Made by a program: the position numbers and the translations under genes
In this document: one piece after another, positions 54,595-64,000 of the stretch
Numbering within the stretch: position 1 is the stretch's first letter
How the letters are laid out: each line of letters begins with the position of its first letter
Assembly: GCF_033568475.1 (NCBI RefSeq)
Contig: NC_133121.1
Span: 135,564,375-135,628,374 of the forward strand
Length of the DNA stretch: 64,000 nt
Reading direction: 5' to 3'
Origin: Henckelia pumila
Lineage: Eukaryota; Streptophyta; Magnoliopsida; Lamiales; Gesneriaceae
Notes under the pieces: generated by a model
What the model was told of the DNA's origin: nothing
Databases searched by the model: none
What the model saw: the letters and a program-made list of their open reading frames with translations, nothing else

Positions 54595-54661
54595 ACGGCC
54601 CAGGTTTGATGCAAGCGAGATGTTCACATGATCATCACTCTTGCATCAAAAGATGGGCTGT
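54595..54661. repeat. 67-bp fold-back (ACGGCCCA...TGGGCTGT)
   Basis: Arms ACGGCCCAGGTTTGATGCAAG and CTTGCATCAAAAGATGGGCTGT pair with few mismatches. A CTACCCCATTGGGGTAG palindrome stands just before (54552-54568). Repeated at 57271-57337. Confidence 0.8.
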
Positions 54662-54925
54662 TTGATATGTCAGCATCGACCAAACCCATAATTTAATTAA
54701 GATGATGACTCTTTGTGAGATGCGTTAATCCGATTTATATATCAAGTGCAAAATCATATATATCGAGCATAAATATGGTGCATTGGCATTGCATCCTCAC
54801 ACATATTTACATAGAATTTTTATTCTGTCTTTGTACAAAGATTTTGCAGATCACCTTTACTTCATTGTTTATTAGATCTTTTCTACCAACAATTTCTTTT
54901 TTCTCTCGTTGTAAAGAATATTGAA

Positions 54926-55058
54926 AAGGAGAGATTTCATCAAACCTTCCTTTGAAGCAATGACCACTCACTCTTGATGAAGATATGGAGCAAGAAATAT
55001 AATGAAAGATGGGCTCCTTAATTTCAATGATCCTATCATAGATTTGAAAGAATTGAAG
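54926..55058 (+). pseudogene. bZIP exon 1 remnant D
   Basis: The same exon as remnant C, but the start codon has lost its T (AAAATGG became AAAAGG). The donor GAAG|GTGAATT remains, and there are no further exons. Confidence 0.82.
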
Positions 55059-56616
55059 GTGAATTAATTTTATTTATTTTTTTAAAACCCTTTTCTACGT
55101 TTGAATAATTTGAAAACGAAACAAATTTGAACAACTTATAAATGGATATATTCAGTCTTAAAATGTGGGTGGAGATGTATCGACTCTCATTTATCCTACT
55201 ATTAATTTATAGATATTAATTTACGTTTGAATTTGAAAGAAACAAATTTGAAAAAGAGTGATGCTAAATGTATACGGAGGGTTATACGTTGGGTTACATG
55301 TTGCACTTGAAATTACATAAATATCCTTAATGTATTTTGGAAAGAGTTTTTTCAAATAATGTGAGGGATAATTTTTTAATTTCATTTGCAGTGTGTAACC
55401 CAATATGTAATTCAATGTGTACATGTAGTATTTACCCTTAAAAAAACTTTATGGTTGCATGCATGTCGCTCTTATTTAATGCACGTAAAATGCAAACTAC
55501 AAACACGTTTCATGCACGAATGCCATTTTTTCAACTTTCACGTGAAATAGAAAATGTTCACTAATTGTCCTTAAAAAAATGGTTCACTAAGTAGGTTAAT
55601 ATATAATTTGATAAATTATTAAATTTTTATTTCAGATATATATCTTAAACAATCTAACCACATATTTGATTGCGTGTCTCAATTTTGATTTTAGTTAATT
55701 AACTCATCAAACTTTGGTTTTGGTGCACTTATAAATTTAAATTTCTAGCCAGAGAAATAATGTTTTTAGTCCACGAACTTATCCAATTTTTTGGATTTTG
55801 GTTTACTATGTTTTTAAATTTTGCTTCTAATATATATTATTAACTTTTAGTTTTTGTTTATTTTAGTCAAGTTGACCTACAAACGCGATAGACTCCAATT
55901 AAAAAAAAAGATAAAAAATAAAAATAATATACAAGTTAAATGGAAAAAATGAAAAAATATACAAGTTACAAGACTATAAATGAAAACAATTCGCCATAAT
56001 AGGACAAAAAATGAAAAACAAAATGCAGGTTAGAGGACTACTACATACAAATACAAATTAACCATTAACAAAACCAAAAGTGAAAAAAATTGCAAATAAC
56101 AAGATACAAATTGTATTTCTCTCATTACTATAAACATATTAAAAATGTTTTATCATTCAATTCATGGGTACAACGGTGTCTTATTGAATCTAATTAGTCA
56201 ACCCAAACTAGCTTTGAAATTAGTGTGTGAAATTATCATCATCCAAGCGGACTTTGTTTAATTTGCATCGAATGAGGACATTGGGGCGCTCAAAAGAAGA
56301 CAAGGCCGTTTACTTTGAGAAGAATAAATAGAAGAAGATAAAAATATGAACACGATCGATAGATATATTTAATTTATGAGTATGTATCTTGCGTCTCGAT
56401 CCGTGAGACGGGTCAATTTAACCCATATTTATAATAAAAAATAATATTTTTTTAAATAAAAAATAGAGTAACACTGCTGTGAGACGGTCTCATCCATGAG
56501 ACGAGTCAACCCTACACATATTTATAATAATAAGTAATAATTTTGGCATAAAATGTAATACTTTTTAATGGATAATCCTTATAAGAAATTCGTCTCAAAA
56601 AATGACCCTTGATACC
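55059..56616. other. AT-rich remainder of unit 2
   Basis: Parallel to 52395-53950, with no gene. It includes another copy of the dispersed repeat near 56395-56610. Confidence 0.6.
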
Positions 56617-57080
56617 AATGTTTTCATAACCGGACCGGTGATCGAATCGGTCTAGTTAAAAAACGGTCCAACCGGTCGAACTGTACTTTTAACCGGATGG
56701 TCGAACCGGAAAACCATTTATATAATATAATATAATAAATAATATGTTTTGAATTTTAAAAATTCAAAAATACATATAAGTAGACAAATATATATATATA
56801 TGGGCTAATTGCATCCACACCCCCTGTGAAAATTATTTAAATTATATATAGTTATAAATTATTTAAATAATAGTTATAAATTATTTAATTAAAAAATCTA
56901 TTATTATTAAAATAATATTTTCTATGAATTAAAAATAATCATATAATTATAAAAAATATTAAATTTAAAGTTTTAAAAATAAAAAAAATTAAAATTTTGA
57001 AAAAAAATTTAAAAAAAATCGAAAAACCGGTTCAACCGGTTTTCCTGTTCTTGACCTGTTCAACAGGTTTTAAAAACACT
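56617..57080. mobile_element. non-autonomous element with AACCGGACCGG ends, copy 2 (deleted right end)
   Basis: It corresponds to 53951-54405, but about 56 bp of the GC-rich right part, including the AACCGGACCGG terminus, are gone, and the TTAAAAACACT end is fused to the CAACAGG stretch. Confidence 0.75.
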
Positions 57081-57439
57081 GCTTGAGACCGTATCATAGA
57101 AGTTTTTGTCTAAAAAATAATATTTTTTAACAGGTGACCAAAATAAAAAACTTGTCTCGCAAATTAAAATTGACTCGTGAGACCGTCTCTCATAAGAGTT
57201 TTTGTCTTAATTTAGGACTTATCCATGCTACCCCATTGGGGTAGTGCCAAATGGTGTATTCAAAATTCCAACGGCCCAGGTTTGATGCAAGCGAGATGTT
57301 CACATGATCATCACTCTTGCATCAAAAGATGGGCTGTTGGATATGTCAGCATCGACCAAACCCATAATTTAATTAAGATGATGACTCTTTGTGAGATGCG
57401 TTAATCCGATTTATATATCAAGTGCAAAATCATATATAT

Positions 57440-58218
57440 TTTTTTATAAGCCAAGTCGATTAGATATCTGTTTCAAAAAATTAAAATGAATTTTTTGTGT
57501 GATTAGTTTAAATTGCTAAAATCAAGTCCCATCTCAATCAGTTTAGGTGGACATTTTGGTTTAAAATAATATTTAAATTATTTTATGTGGTGCGTGGACT
57601 GCCAAAATTCAACATCTTCCAAAGCCTTCAATTCTCTAGATTGACATTGAGATAGCATATATCGATCATCAGTACTACTTTAAATTAAGATAAGGACAAA
57701 ATTCAGTATATCATTAATTTAATATTATATTTTAAAAAAATATGTATTATATATGAGTGAATTCAATGTTAGCCAAACGAAAGTTTTAATTATATATATA
57801 TATATTGTTGTAAAAATTGCCATTCGATTGATTTAGTATGGTTATCACATGCAAGAAAGAAATTAGTTCTCGATTTAGAGAGGATATATGAAGAAAAAGA
57901 AAGAAAACGGTGTGTACTTTTTCAATTAATTAATTAGCCCATTATTCCGAACAAATTGACTGGTGAATCAACCAACAATACTTTACTAAGCAAATTTCCG
58001 GATCGAATATCGATAATTGACCTATCACTATCTAATAATATTCAACACGGTTATTACTTATATATTATAGAAAGAAAATGGAAGCCTAGCTAGTGTTCAC
58101 ATGCATGCATAATTCAAACCTTTATCTATAAATACTCACATGCATGAGACCTTTTGAGTAATTAAATTAAAGGATCATGCATGCGTAGATAATAATTAAT
58201 TATATATATATGTTATAC
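57440..58218 (+). promoter_or_regulatory. upstream region of the BAHD gene
   Basis: AT-rich, no ORF. CTATAAATAC at 58126-58135 is a good TATA box 84 bases before the chosen start. CATGCATG motifs (RY-type) occur at 58101-58108 and nearby. Confidence 0.6.
58126..58135 (+). promoter_or_regulatory. TATA box of BAHD gene
   Basis: CTATAAATAC, about 85-95 bases before the start codon. Confidence 0.72.
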
Positions 58219-59772
58219 ATGGAGTCAATTGAAATTGAAGTGATCTCCAATGAAACCATCAAACCCTCTGCTCCAACGCCAGAATCCTTATGCATGTACC
58301 CGCTTTCGTTTCTTGATCAGTTATCCCCGTCTACTTTCATGCCACTCGTTTATTTTTACGCAAAAGACGGCAAAATTTCGAATGCTGAGAGATCCAAGGC
58401 ATTGAAGTCGTCTTTATCCCAGGTCCTCACGACGTTTTACCCCATGTCGGGTCGTGTAAAAGATGATGAGCTGCATGTATTCTGCAACGACCAAGGTGTA
58501 CCATTTATTGAAGCTATAGCAAACTGCAAGCTTTCGGAAGTGATTAAAAGTCCTGTTCCTAGGGAACTAAACAAGTTTCATGCATATCAATTGTGGGATG
58601 CTAGAGAATATCATATTGTCATGGCTGTCCAGGTTACCTTCTTTAGATGCCATGGAATGGCAGTTGGATTGCTGATCAATCATAGAATAGCAGATGCTTT
58701 GTCATTCTTTATGTTCGCAAACGCCTGGGCAGCGGCTGCACGGAACGAGTATGATGACATGCCACGCCCAATATTTGAGTCTGCAGCTGTCATCTTTCCA
58801 GCCAGACAAGACGTTGCAATGTACAGGCGAGGAATGATGCTGCAGGAAGAGTTGGTTTGTAAGATTTTTACATTCCCCGCTTCCAAGATTTCCATTCTCC
58901 GAGATAGGTATGCAGTACGTACGTACAATTTTATTTTGGATATATATATATATATGAGTTTTACTATCATGCCCATCATCATGTCCAGGTCAAATAGAAT
59001 AGTGTCACATCATTGGTGGGCATGATAGGTGGACAGAATAGTAAAACTATATATATATATATTTATATAACAAGAGGATTTTGAGACACCTTTCATGATA
59101 ATTAATTCTGATGAAAACATGAAATAATATGACAGGTATGCCGACACTACCGACAATGTGTTCACAAAGCCGCGGCGGCCCACGAGGGTTGAGGCCCTCT
59201 CAGCCTTCATATGGAGTCGTTTCATTGTAGCAAAAGAACTTAAATTACCCGACCCAAACAAGATGTTCACCGTGCTCCATGCTGTTAACCTGCGGACTCG
59301 GATGGATCCACCCTTGTCAGAGTACTATTTTGGAAACATATGCTGCTTCACTATAGCCACACCCAACATGGAAGGCTCTGACTCCGACCAAGCAGCTGGC
59401 CGCCAGCTTGTGCAGCAAATACGCGAATCCATCAGAGGCGTGAATGGAGAGTACATAGAAAAGCTAAGGGAGGGTGAACAGTACTTGAACTTCCTCAAAA
59501 AACGAGCCACACAATGCTATAAAAATGAGCTGGTAACACTTAACTTCACTAGCTTGTGCAGGTTTCCACTGTATGAAGCTGATTTTGGGTGGGGCAAGCC
59601 AGTTTTGGTTGGATCGGCTAGCTTGACATATAAGAATATTGTGACTTTTCTTGATACCCCGTCGGGTGAAGGGATTGAGGCCTGGATTTGTATGACGAAA
59701 CAAGACATGGAAAAGTTTGAAGAAGATTTCGAGTTGAAAGATTTTCTTTCTGTTAAAACTGCAGGTGGGTGA
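58219..59772 (+). CDS. BAHD acyltransferase (vinorine-synthase-like), 2 exons, 441 aa
   Basis: Exon 1 is 58219-58907 and exon 2 is 59136-59772; the 228-bp intron begins GTATGC and ends GACAG, splitting an arginine codon. The enzyme would move an acyl group from acyl-CoA to an alcohol or amine in the cytosol. The catalytic HxxxD motif is H155-RIA-D159 (NHRIADALSF) and the structural DFGWG motif is at 379-383. Length matches the family (430-450 aa). MESIEIEVISNETIKPSAPTP is the usual start of the vinorine-synthase-like clade, so ATG 58219 is preferred to the in-frame ATG at 58210. The substrate cannot be told from sequence. No stop or frameshift is seen, so it looks functional. A small MITE lies in the intron. 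Confidence 0.93.
58957..59048. mobile_element. 92-bp MITE in BAHD intron
   Basis: AGTTTTACTAT at the left is matched inverted by ATAGTAAAACT at the right, and CATGCCCA inside pairs with TGGGCATG. Both flanks are (TA)n, so a TA target duplication is possible but cannot be proved. Confidence 0.65.
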
Positions 59773-60099
59773 CACCGAAAATGTTGGGAGTTCAGAATTT
59801 TAATCATGTATACTGATCAGAGTGAGCGTGAATTTATTTTATGTTTTTCGGTGTAGATTTCAAGTGTATACGTGTTTATTTGAACGTACGTATAAAGGTC
59901 AAAGTTGGTGAGCTAATGCGGAATATTGCCAAGTATTGGATACATGCATGCAGGCGCAAGAAATAGACAAAGATTACTACTGTGACCTGAACTTCGCGAA
60001 CAGTATCGATAAATTGTTCGGACTAAATAACATACATATTATTTCGAGCTCTTTAAAATTTTTATTTTTTTACCATAAATTTTTACTTTTTACAACACA
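59773..60099 (+). other. 3' flank of BAHD gene, possibly ending in a copia LTR remnant
   Basis: No gene is supported. The last part, ending TTTTACAACACA, stands directly before a primer-site-like TTATCAGCACGA, so it may be the end of the 5' LTR of the copia element. Confidence 0.45.
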
Positions 60100-60180
60100 T
60101 TATCAGCACGATCGCTTGAAAGTTCTCTATAATTTCCAAAAGCTCCAAAACACAAGGAAAAGGCAAAAATATTCAACAAG

Positions 60181-60711
60181 TCTATGACACCTCATTATAA
60201 TAACGTTATGTGAATTACATATTGCTGCTTATATATTTTTATTGTGTATATATACTAACTATATATTTGTATAATTTCATTTTATTATATAAAAAGATGT
60301 CTATGACACCACATTATAATAACTTGATATGATTATACTATATATTACTGCATATATATTTTTATTGTGTATATATAGCAACGGTCATAAACGATAATAA
60401 AACGACTAACTTTTGCCCTATAAATATGACAACTCAAACACATTTCAATCACATCATGAAACTTACTATTTCTCTCAAAAATTATTTCTTCTCGATTTTT
60501 CGAAGAAGAAGAAGATGACATTTTCATGGATATTTTTTTTATAACTATTATAATTATCATACTCACGAGTCTTGTATTTATCGGTGATTATCCACCACAC
60601 ATTTTTTTTCTATTTTTAAACATGTTTGTACTCATCGTTTTCCATTATTTTGTATTGTCATAATTATGGAAATTAACTAATAAAATGCATTGTTATTTTT
60701 CTAAATCCACC
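60181..60711 (+). other. AT-rich insertion or promoter segment in copia leader
   Basis: A direct repeat (CTATGACACC.CATTATAATAAC at 60181 and 60301) is present, as is a TATA-like CCTATAAATATGAC at 60417. It lies between the leader and gag and could be a second LTR fragment. I cannot decide. Confidence 0.45.
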
Positions 60712-61660
60712 ATATCAAATTTGGCAAAGCTTGAATTCGTTGCGCTCGATATCACGGGAAAAAAATTATATGCAATGAACTCTCGATGTAGAAATGCATC
60801 TTGAGTCATTGGATCTAAATGATACTATCAAAGAAAATAATATATCATCTTCACAAAAAAAATCAAAGGTTATGATTTTCTTACGTAGACATCTTGATGA
60901 AAGATTGAAATGTGAGTATCTCACAGAATTTGAGCATATAAGGGAAGTTATACTTCCGACCGCCCATGATGAATGGAATACGTTAAGATTCCAAGACTTT
61001 AAAAAAGTCAGTGATTATAACTCTGCGATGTATCGAATAGTCTCACAATTAAAATTTTGTGGACATGAGGTTACTGAAATGAAAATGCTTGAGAAAACAT
61101 TTTCCAATTTTCACGCATCAAATATAATTCTACAACAACAATACAGAGTGCATGGATTTTTGAGATATTCTGAACTCATCGCATGTCTTTTCGTGGCGAA
61201 ACATAACAACGAATTACTAATGAGAAATCATCAGACCCGACCCACTGGATCAACGGAATTTCCAGAAGTAAATGTTGTAAGCAAAAATGAATTAAAATTT
61301 GGAAACCAAAATCAAAGTCATAGATAAGATTTTGATCATGGTCGAGGTCAAGGACGTGGACGTGGACGTGGACGTAGAAATGATCGCGGTCGTGATCGCG
61401 GCCGTGGTTTTAAAAACAATCGAGATAGTTACTTCTATAACTCATCTCAAAAGGGCATCACGAACCACCCACCAAAAAGGCACCATGAGAACACGAGTGT
61501 TAATAAAAATCACTCAAAACGGTTTGAAAGTTCTTGTTTTAGATGCGGCACTCCAGGAAATTGATTTCGTATTTGCCCAGCCCTTGAGCACCTTTATAAG
61601 CTCTATAAAGAATCAAAGAAAAAAGAAAAAGAGACCAATTTCGCTGAAAAAAATGACATC
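60712..61660 (+). pseudogene. gag: copia gag and zinc knuckle
   Basis: The expected start codon is ATA (60712). An early frameshift near 60765 and a TGA precede the long open part (60794-61327), which has LRRHLDERLKCEYLTE, VILPTAHDEWNTLRFQDFKK and YNSAMYRIVSQLKFCG of the copia gag (UBN2-type) domain. Compared with family members recalled, a short stretch after YLTEF seems deleted. After a TAA (61325) the frame continues with an Arg/Gly repeat (GRGRGRGRGRR) and a knuckle CFRCGTPGN..FRIC in which the usual H is N and a stop follows. Confidence 0.82.
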
Positions 61661-61859
61661 TTGAGTGATTCAACTCATTTGGATGCCTCGGATTTTCTAA
61701 ATGATTTATTGGTGGAACAGGAATGTAAGATATTCTATTTTTCATGTATTCGTGTGTTATTGTTTTATCATATAATTATGAAATATGTTATATTTTGCAT
61801 ATGTATTGTCATTAATTTTTTTTTTACTGCATATTTTTTTGAAGTTCGATATAGAAAAT

Positions 61860-63135
61860 TCTATGAACAAAGCTAAACAAGGAAATAATCTCATTGAAGT
61901 TTGCATACTTGATAGTAGTACGACGCACACTATTCTCCAAGATAAAAATATATTTCTTGGAACTAAAATCAACAAAAAAAATTGTGAATACAATATCAGA
62001 TCATGTAGACTTGATTGAAGTTTGTGTTAAAGCGCATTTTTTGTTACCTAATGCATGGTACAAAATTTCTGATAAATGATGCTTTATATTCATCAAAATC
62101 GAAAAGAAATTTGTTAATTTTTAATGACATATATTCTCATGGGTATGATACTGAGACAATAGCTGAAGAAAATCAGAAATATATGTGTCTTACCACATAT
62201 AAATCAAGAAAAAAATATGTGGTTGAAAAGCTACCAACTCCCTACTGGATTGCATTATACGCAATATAAGTCCAATTGAATCAAACATGGTTGTTGATAA
62301 TTCATCAATATTAACCAATTGGCATGATCGATTAAGATATTTTGGTTCAATAATGATGCAAAGAATTATAAAAAATACACATGGTCATCCGCTGAAAGAC
62401 CAGAAAATCTTTTAGAATAATAAGTTTCAATGTAAAACATGTTCTCTTGGAAAATTTATTATAAGACCATCACTAGCTAAGATCCAAATTGAATCACCTA
62501 TGTTTCTTGAACGTATTCAGGGTGATATTTGTGGGCCAATTCATCCACAATGTGCACCATTTCAATACTTTATGGTATTGATCGATGCATCTAGCAGATG
62601 GTCACAGCGTTGCTTATTATCAACTCGTAATGTGGCATTTGCAAAATTAATGACTCAAATAATAAAATTGCGGAATCAATTTTCCGATTATACAATCAAG
62701 AAAATAAGATATGATAATGCTGGAGAATTTACTTCCCAGACTTTCAATAATTATATTATGTCAACGGGAATCACTGTTGACATCCTGTTGCTCATGTACA
62801 TACACAAAATGGATTAGCTGAATCATTGATTAAACGTTTACAACTGATTGCTAAACCAATGATTATGAAAACAAAACTCCATATTTCTATATGGGGACAT
62901 GCAATTTTACATGATGCTGCATTAATTCGCATCAGACCAAGTGCATATAAAAAATACTCCCCATTGCAACTTGCATTTGGTAAAGAACCAGACATTTCTC
63001 ATTTGAGAATTTTTGGATGTATGGTATATGTGTCTATTGCACCGCCTCAATGATAAAAAAAAAAAAGGGTCTTCAAATGAATATCGGTATTTATATCGGT
63101 TATGATAGTCCATCAATCATTCGATATCTTGAGTG
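61860..63135 (+). pseudogene. pol: copia protease remnant and integrase
   Basis: A protease-like LIEVCILDSSTTHTIL (61890-61940; the active site DSG/DST type) is followed by broken pieces and the integrase: zinc part CKTCSLGK (about 62434-62457), GDICGPIHP with the first D, KIRYDNAGEFTS with the second D, and after a frameshift near 62780 GLAESLIKRL with the E. YSPLQLAFGKEPDISHLRIFGC is the typical integrase end. It stops at 63135, where an LTR begins. Confidence 0.82.
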
Positions 63136-64000
63136 TAGTGACCCGCGCCGTGATCACCTACTAATCAGAACTTAAGCATGCAATTAATCAATAAAATAAT
63201 CTTAATCAGAGTAACTGCGGAATTAAAGTAAGTCAAATACCAGGTAAGAAAAACCTAGTGGTCAACCCCACTATCCAGCCTTGGTCAGCACCTAACCTCC
63301 CTATCTCCGGGAGAACTACCTGCATCTGCCCCATGGAATAGGGCATCCAGCCAACAGAAAATAATCGGAAGTGAGTCTAACATGCTCAGTACGAGAGTAT
63401 GAGTATACTCTATTATATGTGCATGAATGCAAATGAACTGGGTATCAAGACACGAGGTCAAGAATATCTGATAGATAATAACTTGGGCATTGGTATGTAC
63501 CACGCTGAGCTATCGCTACAGGAGGTGACAGACATACCTAGATGCCCTGATGGTGACCTAACACAAGTCCACGTGTCCAACCAAATATCAGTGTCCTGAC
63601 ACGAGCTCATGTGTCCAACTAATATTGGTGACCTGACACGAGCCTATGTGTCCAACCATCAACTGACAAGGTAAATATCCCAATACTGGATATCCCAAGA
63701 ATACAAGCTCAATATGCTCATGTATGCAACATACAGTCGTGACATGCTGTATATAAAGGCATATAAAACATGCAATCACATAATTCATGCAAACACATAA
63801 TACATGCATACTCAATCTGGATATCTCGAATAATACTTCCGTACCTTACTAAGGCAGATCCTAGAAGCTCCCATCTAAGTTCAAGCCTACCATGCAACAC
63901 TACAACATAAATAACCATGCATTACCTAGCATGCCAAACATCACCTACTAGGCTCTAAAATCCTTAATTAAACTATAGCATACTGCCTATTTACTATAGG
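63136..64000 (-). repeat. start of another LTR, probably Ty3/gypsy, inserted in the copia integrase
   Basis: TGTAGTGACCCGCGCCGTGA at 63136 begins abruptly inside integrase; read inverted it ends GCGCGGGTCACTACA, an LTR-like terminus similar in style to the E1/E2 family (GGTCGTCACA). Three diverged units with ACACGAG..CATGTGTCCAAC lie at about 63560-63660. The other end is beyond the window, so target duplication and type are not shown. Confidence 0.6.

Larger units (their letters stand above)
52109..54766. repeat. 2.66-kb tandem duplication, unit 1
   Basis: It starts GCATAAATATGGTGCATTGG and is repeated almost collinearly from 54767. It contains bZIP remnant C, a copy of the dispersed repeat and a hAT-like element. 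Confidence 0.92.
54767..57439. repeat. 2.66-kb tandem duplication, unit 2
   Basis: A direct copy of 52109-54766 with small differences, ending at CAAAATCATATATAT. bZIP remnant D and a shortened hAT-like copy lie in it. Confidence 0.92.
60100..63135 (+). mobile_element. decayed Ty1/copia element
   Basis: Order: primer-site-like TTATCAGCACGA (60100-60111), leader, gag, zinc knuckle, protease remnant and integrase (before any RT), which is the Ty1/copia order. All parts carry stops and frameshifts. RT and RNase H are absent because the element is interrupted at 63136 by another LTR. Confidence 0.85.

Noticed and set aside
59936..60187. 83-aa ORF after the BAHD gene
   Set aside because: No family resemblance; it spans a likely LTR/primer-site junction of the copia element.

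Overview
The window is nuclear DNA of a flowering plant, most likely a eudicot. It is AT-rich, has spliced genes with GT..AG introns, and is dominated by nested transposable elements. A weak hint of a lamiid (Lamiales-like) genome is the dispersed repeat containing GAGACGGTCTCA; that rests on memory, not on a search. Only two host genes look intact: a small four-exon bZIP transcription factor (49922-50831) and a two-exon BAHD acyltransferase (58219-59772).

Layout. 1-9479: a decayed Ty3/gypsy chromovirus (Tekay/Del-like, called E1 here), its 5' LTR cut by the window edge. 9480-14616: small DNA transposons, a microsatellite and a solo LTR of the E1 family (12014-14237, perfect 5-bp target duplication). 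14617-16437: a broken bZIP paralogue (copy A), with a MITE and a GC-rich long-TIR element in its third intron. 16613-17529: a LINE RNase H scrap and another solo LTR with perfect target duplication. 18347-29641: a Tat-lineage gypsy element (target duplication GATAT) with gag, pol with two RNase H domains, two minisatellites, and an antisense ORF with its own TATA box. 30637-48291: an apparent Helitron on the minus strand whose empty site survives in a local duplicate near 49145. It encloses a second probable Helitron (32317-45132), which encloses a complete chromovirus E2 (34040-43523, target duplication CATAT). 48292-50831: duplicated promoter segments and the intact bZIP gene (copy B). 51070-57439: MITEs, a Tat LTR scrap, and a 2.66-kb tandem duplication whose two units each carry a dead bZIP exon 1 (copies C and D). 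57440-59772: the BAHD gene. 60100-64000: a decayed Ty1/copia element interrupted at 63136 by the start of another LTR.

How it fits together. The backbone is an old tandem bZIP array (A, B, C, D) that shares promoter blocks and flanks and has been stretched from a few kb to more than 40 kb by insertions. Paralogous segments act as natural empty sites and so date and delimit several insertions. The retroelements are all interrupted by stops or frameshifts, many of them CGA to TGA changes expected from deamination of methylated cytosine. The most unusual signals are a regularly spaced (73 bp) three-palindrome array near the 3' end of the E1-family LTRs, a different palindrome cassette at the same place in E2, and the divergent antisense gene of the Tat element facing large tandem repeats.
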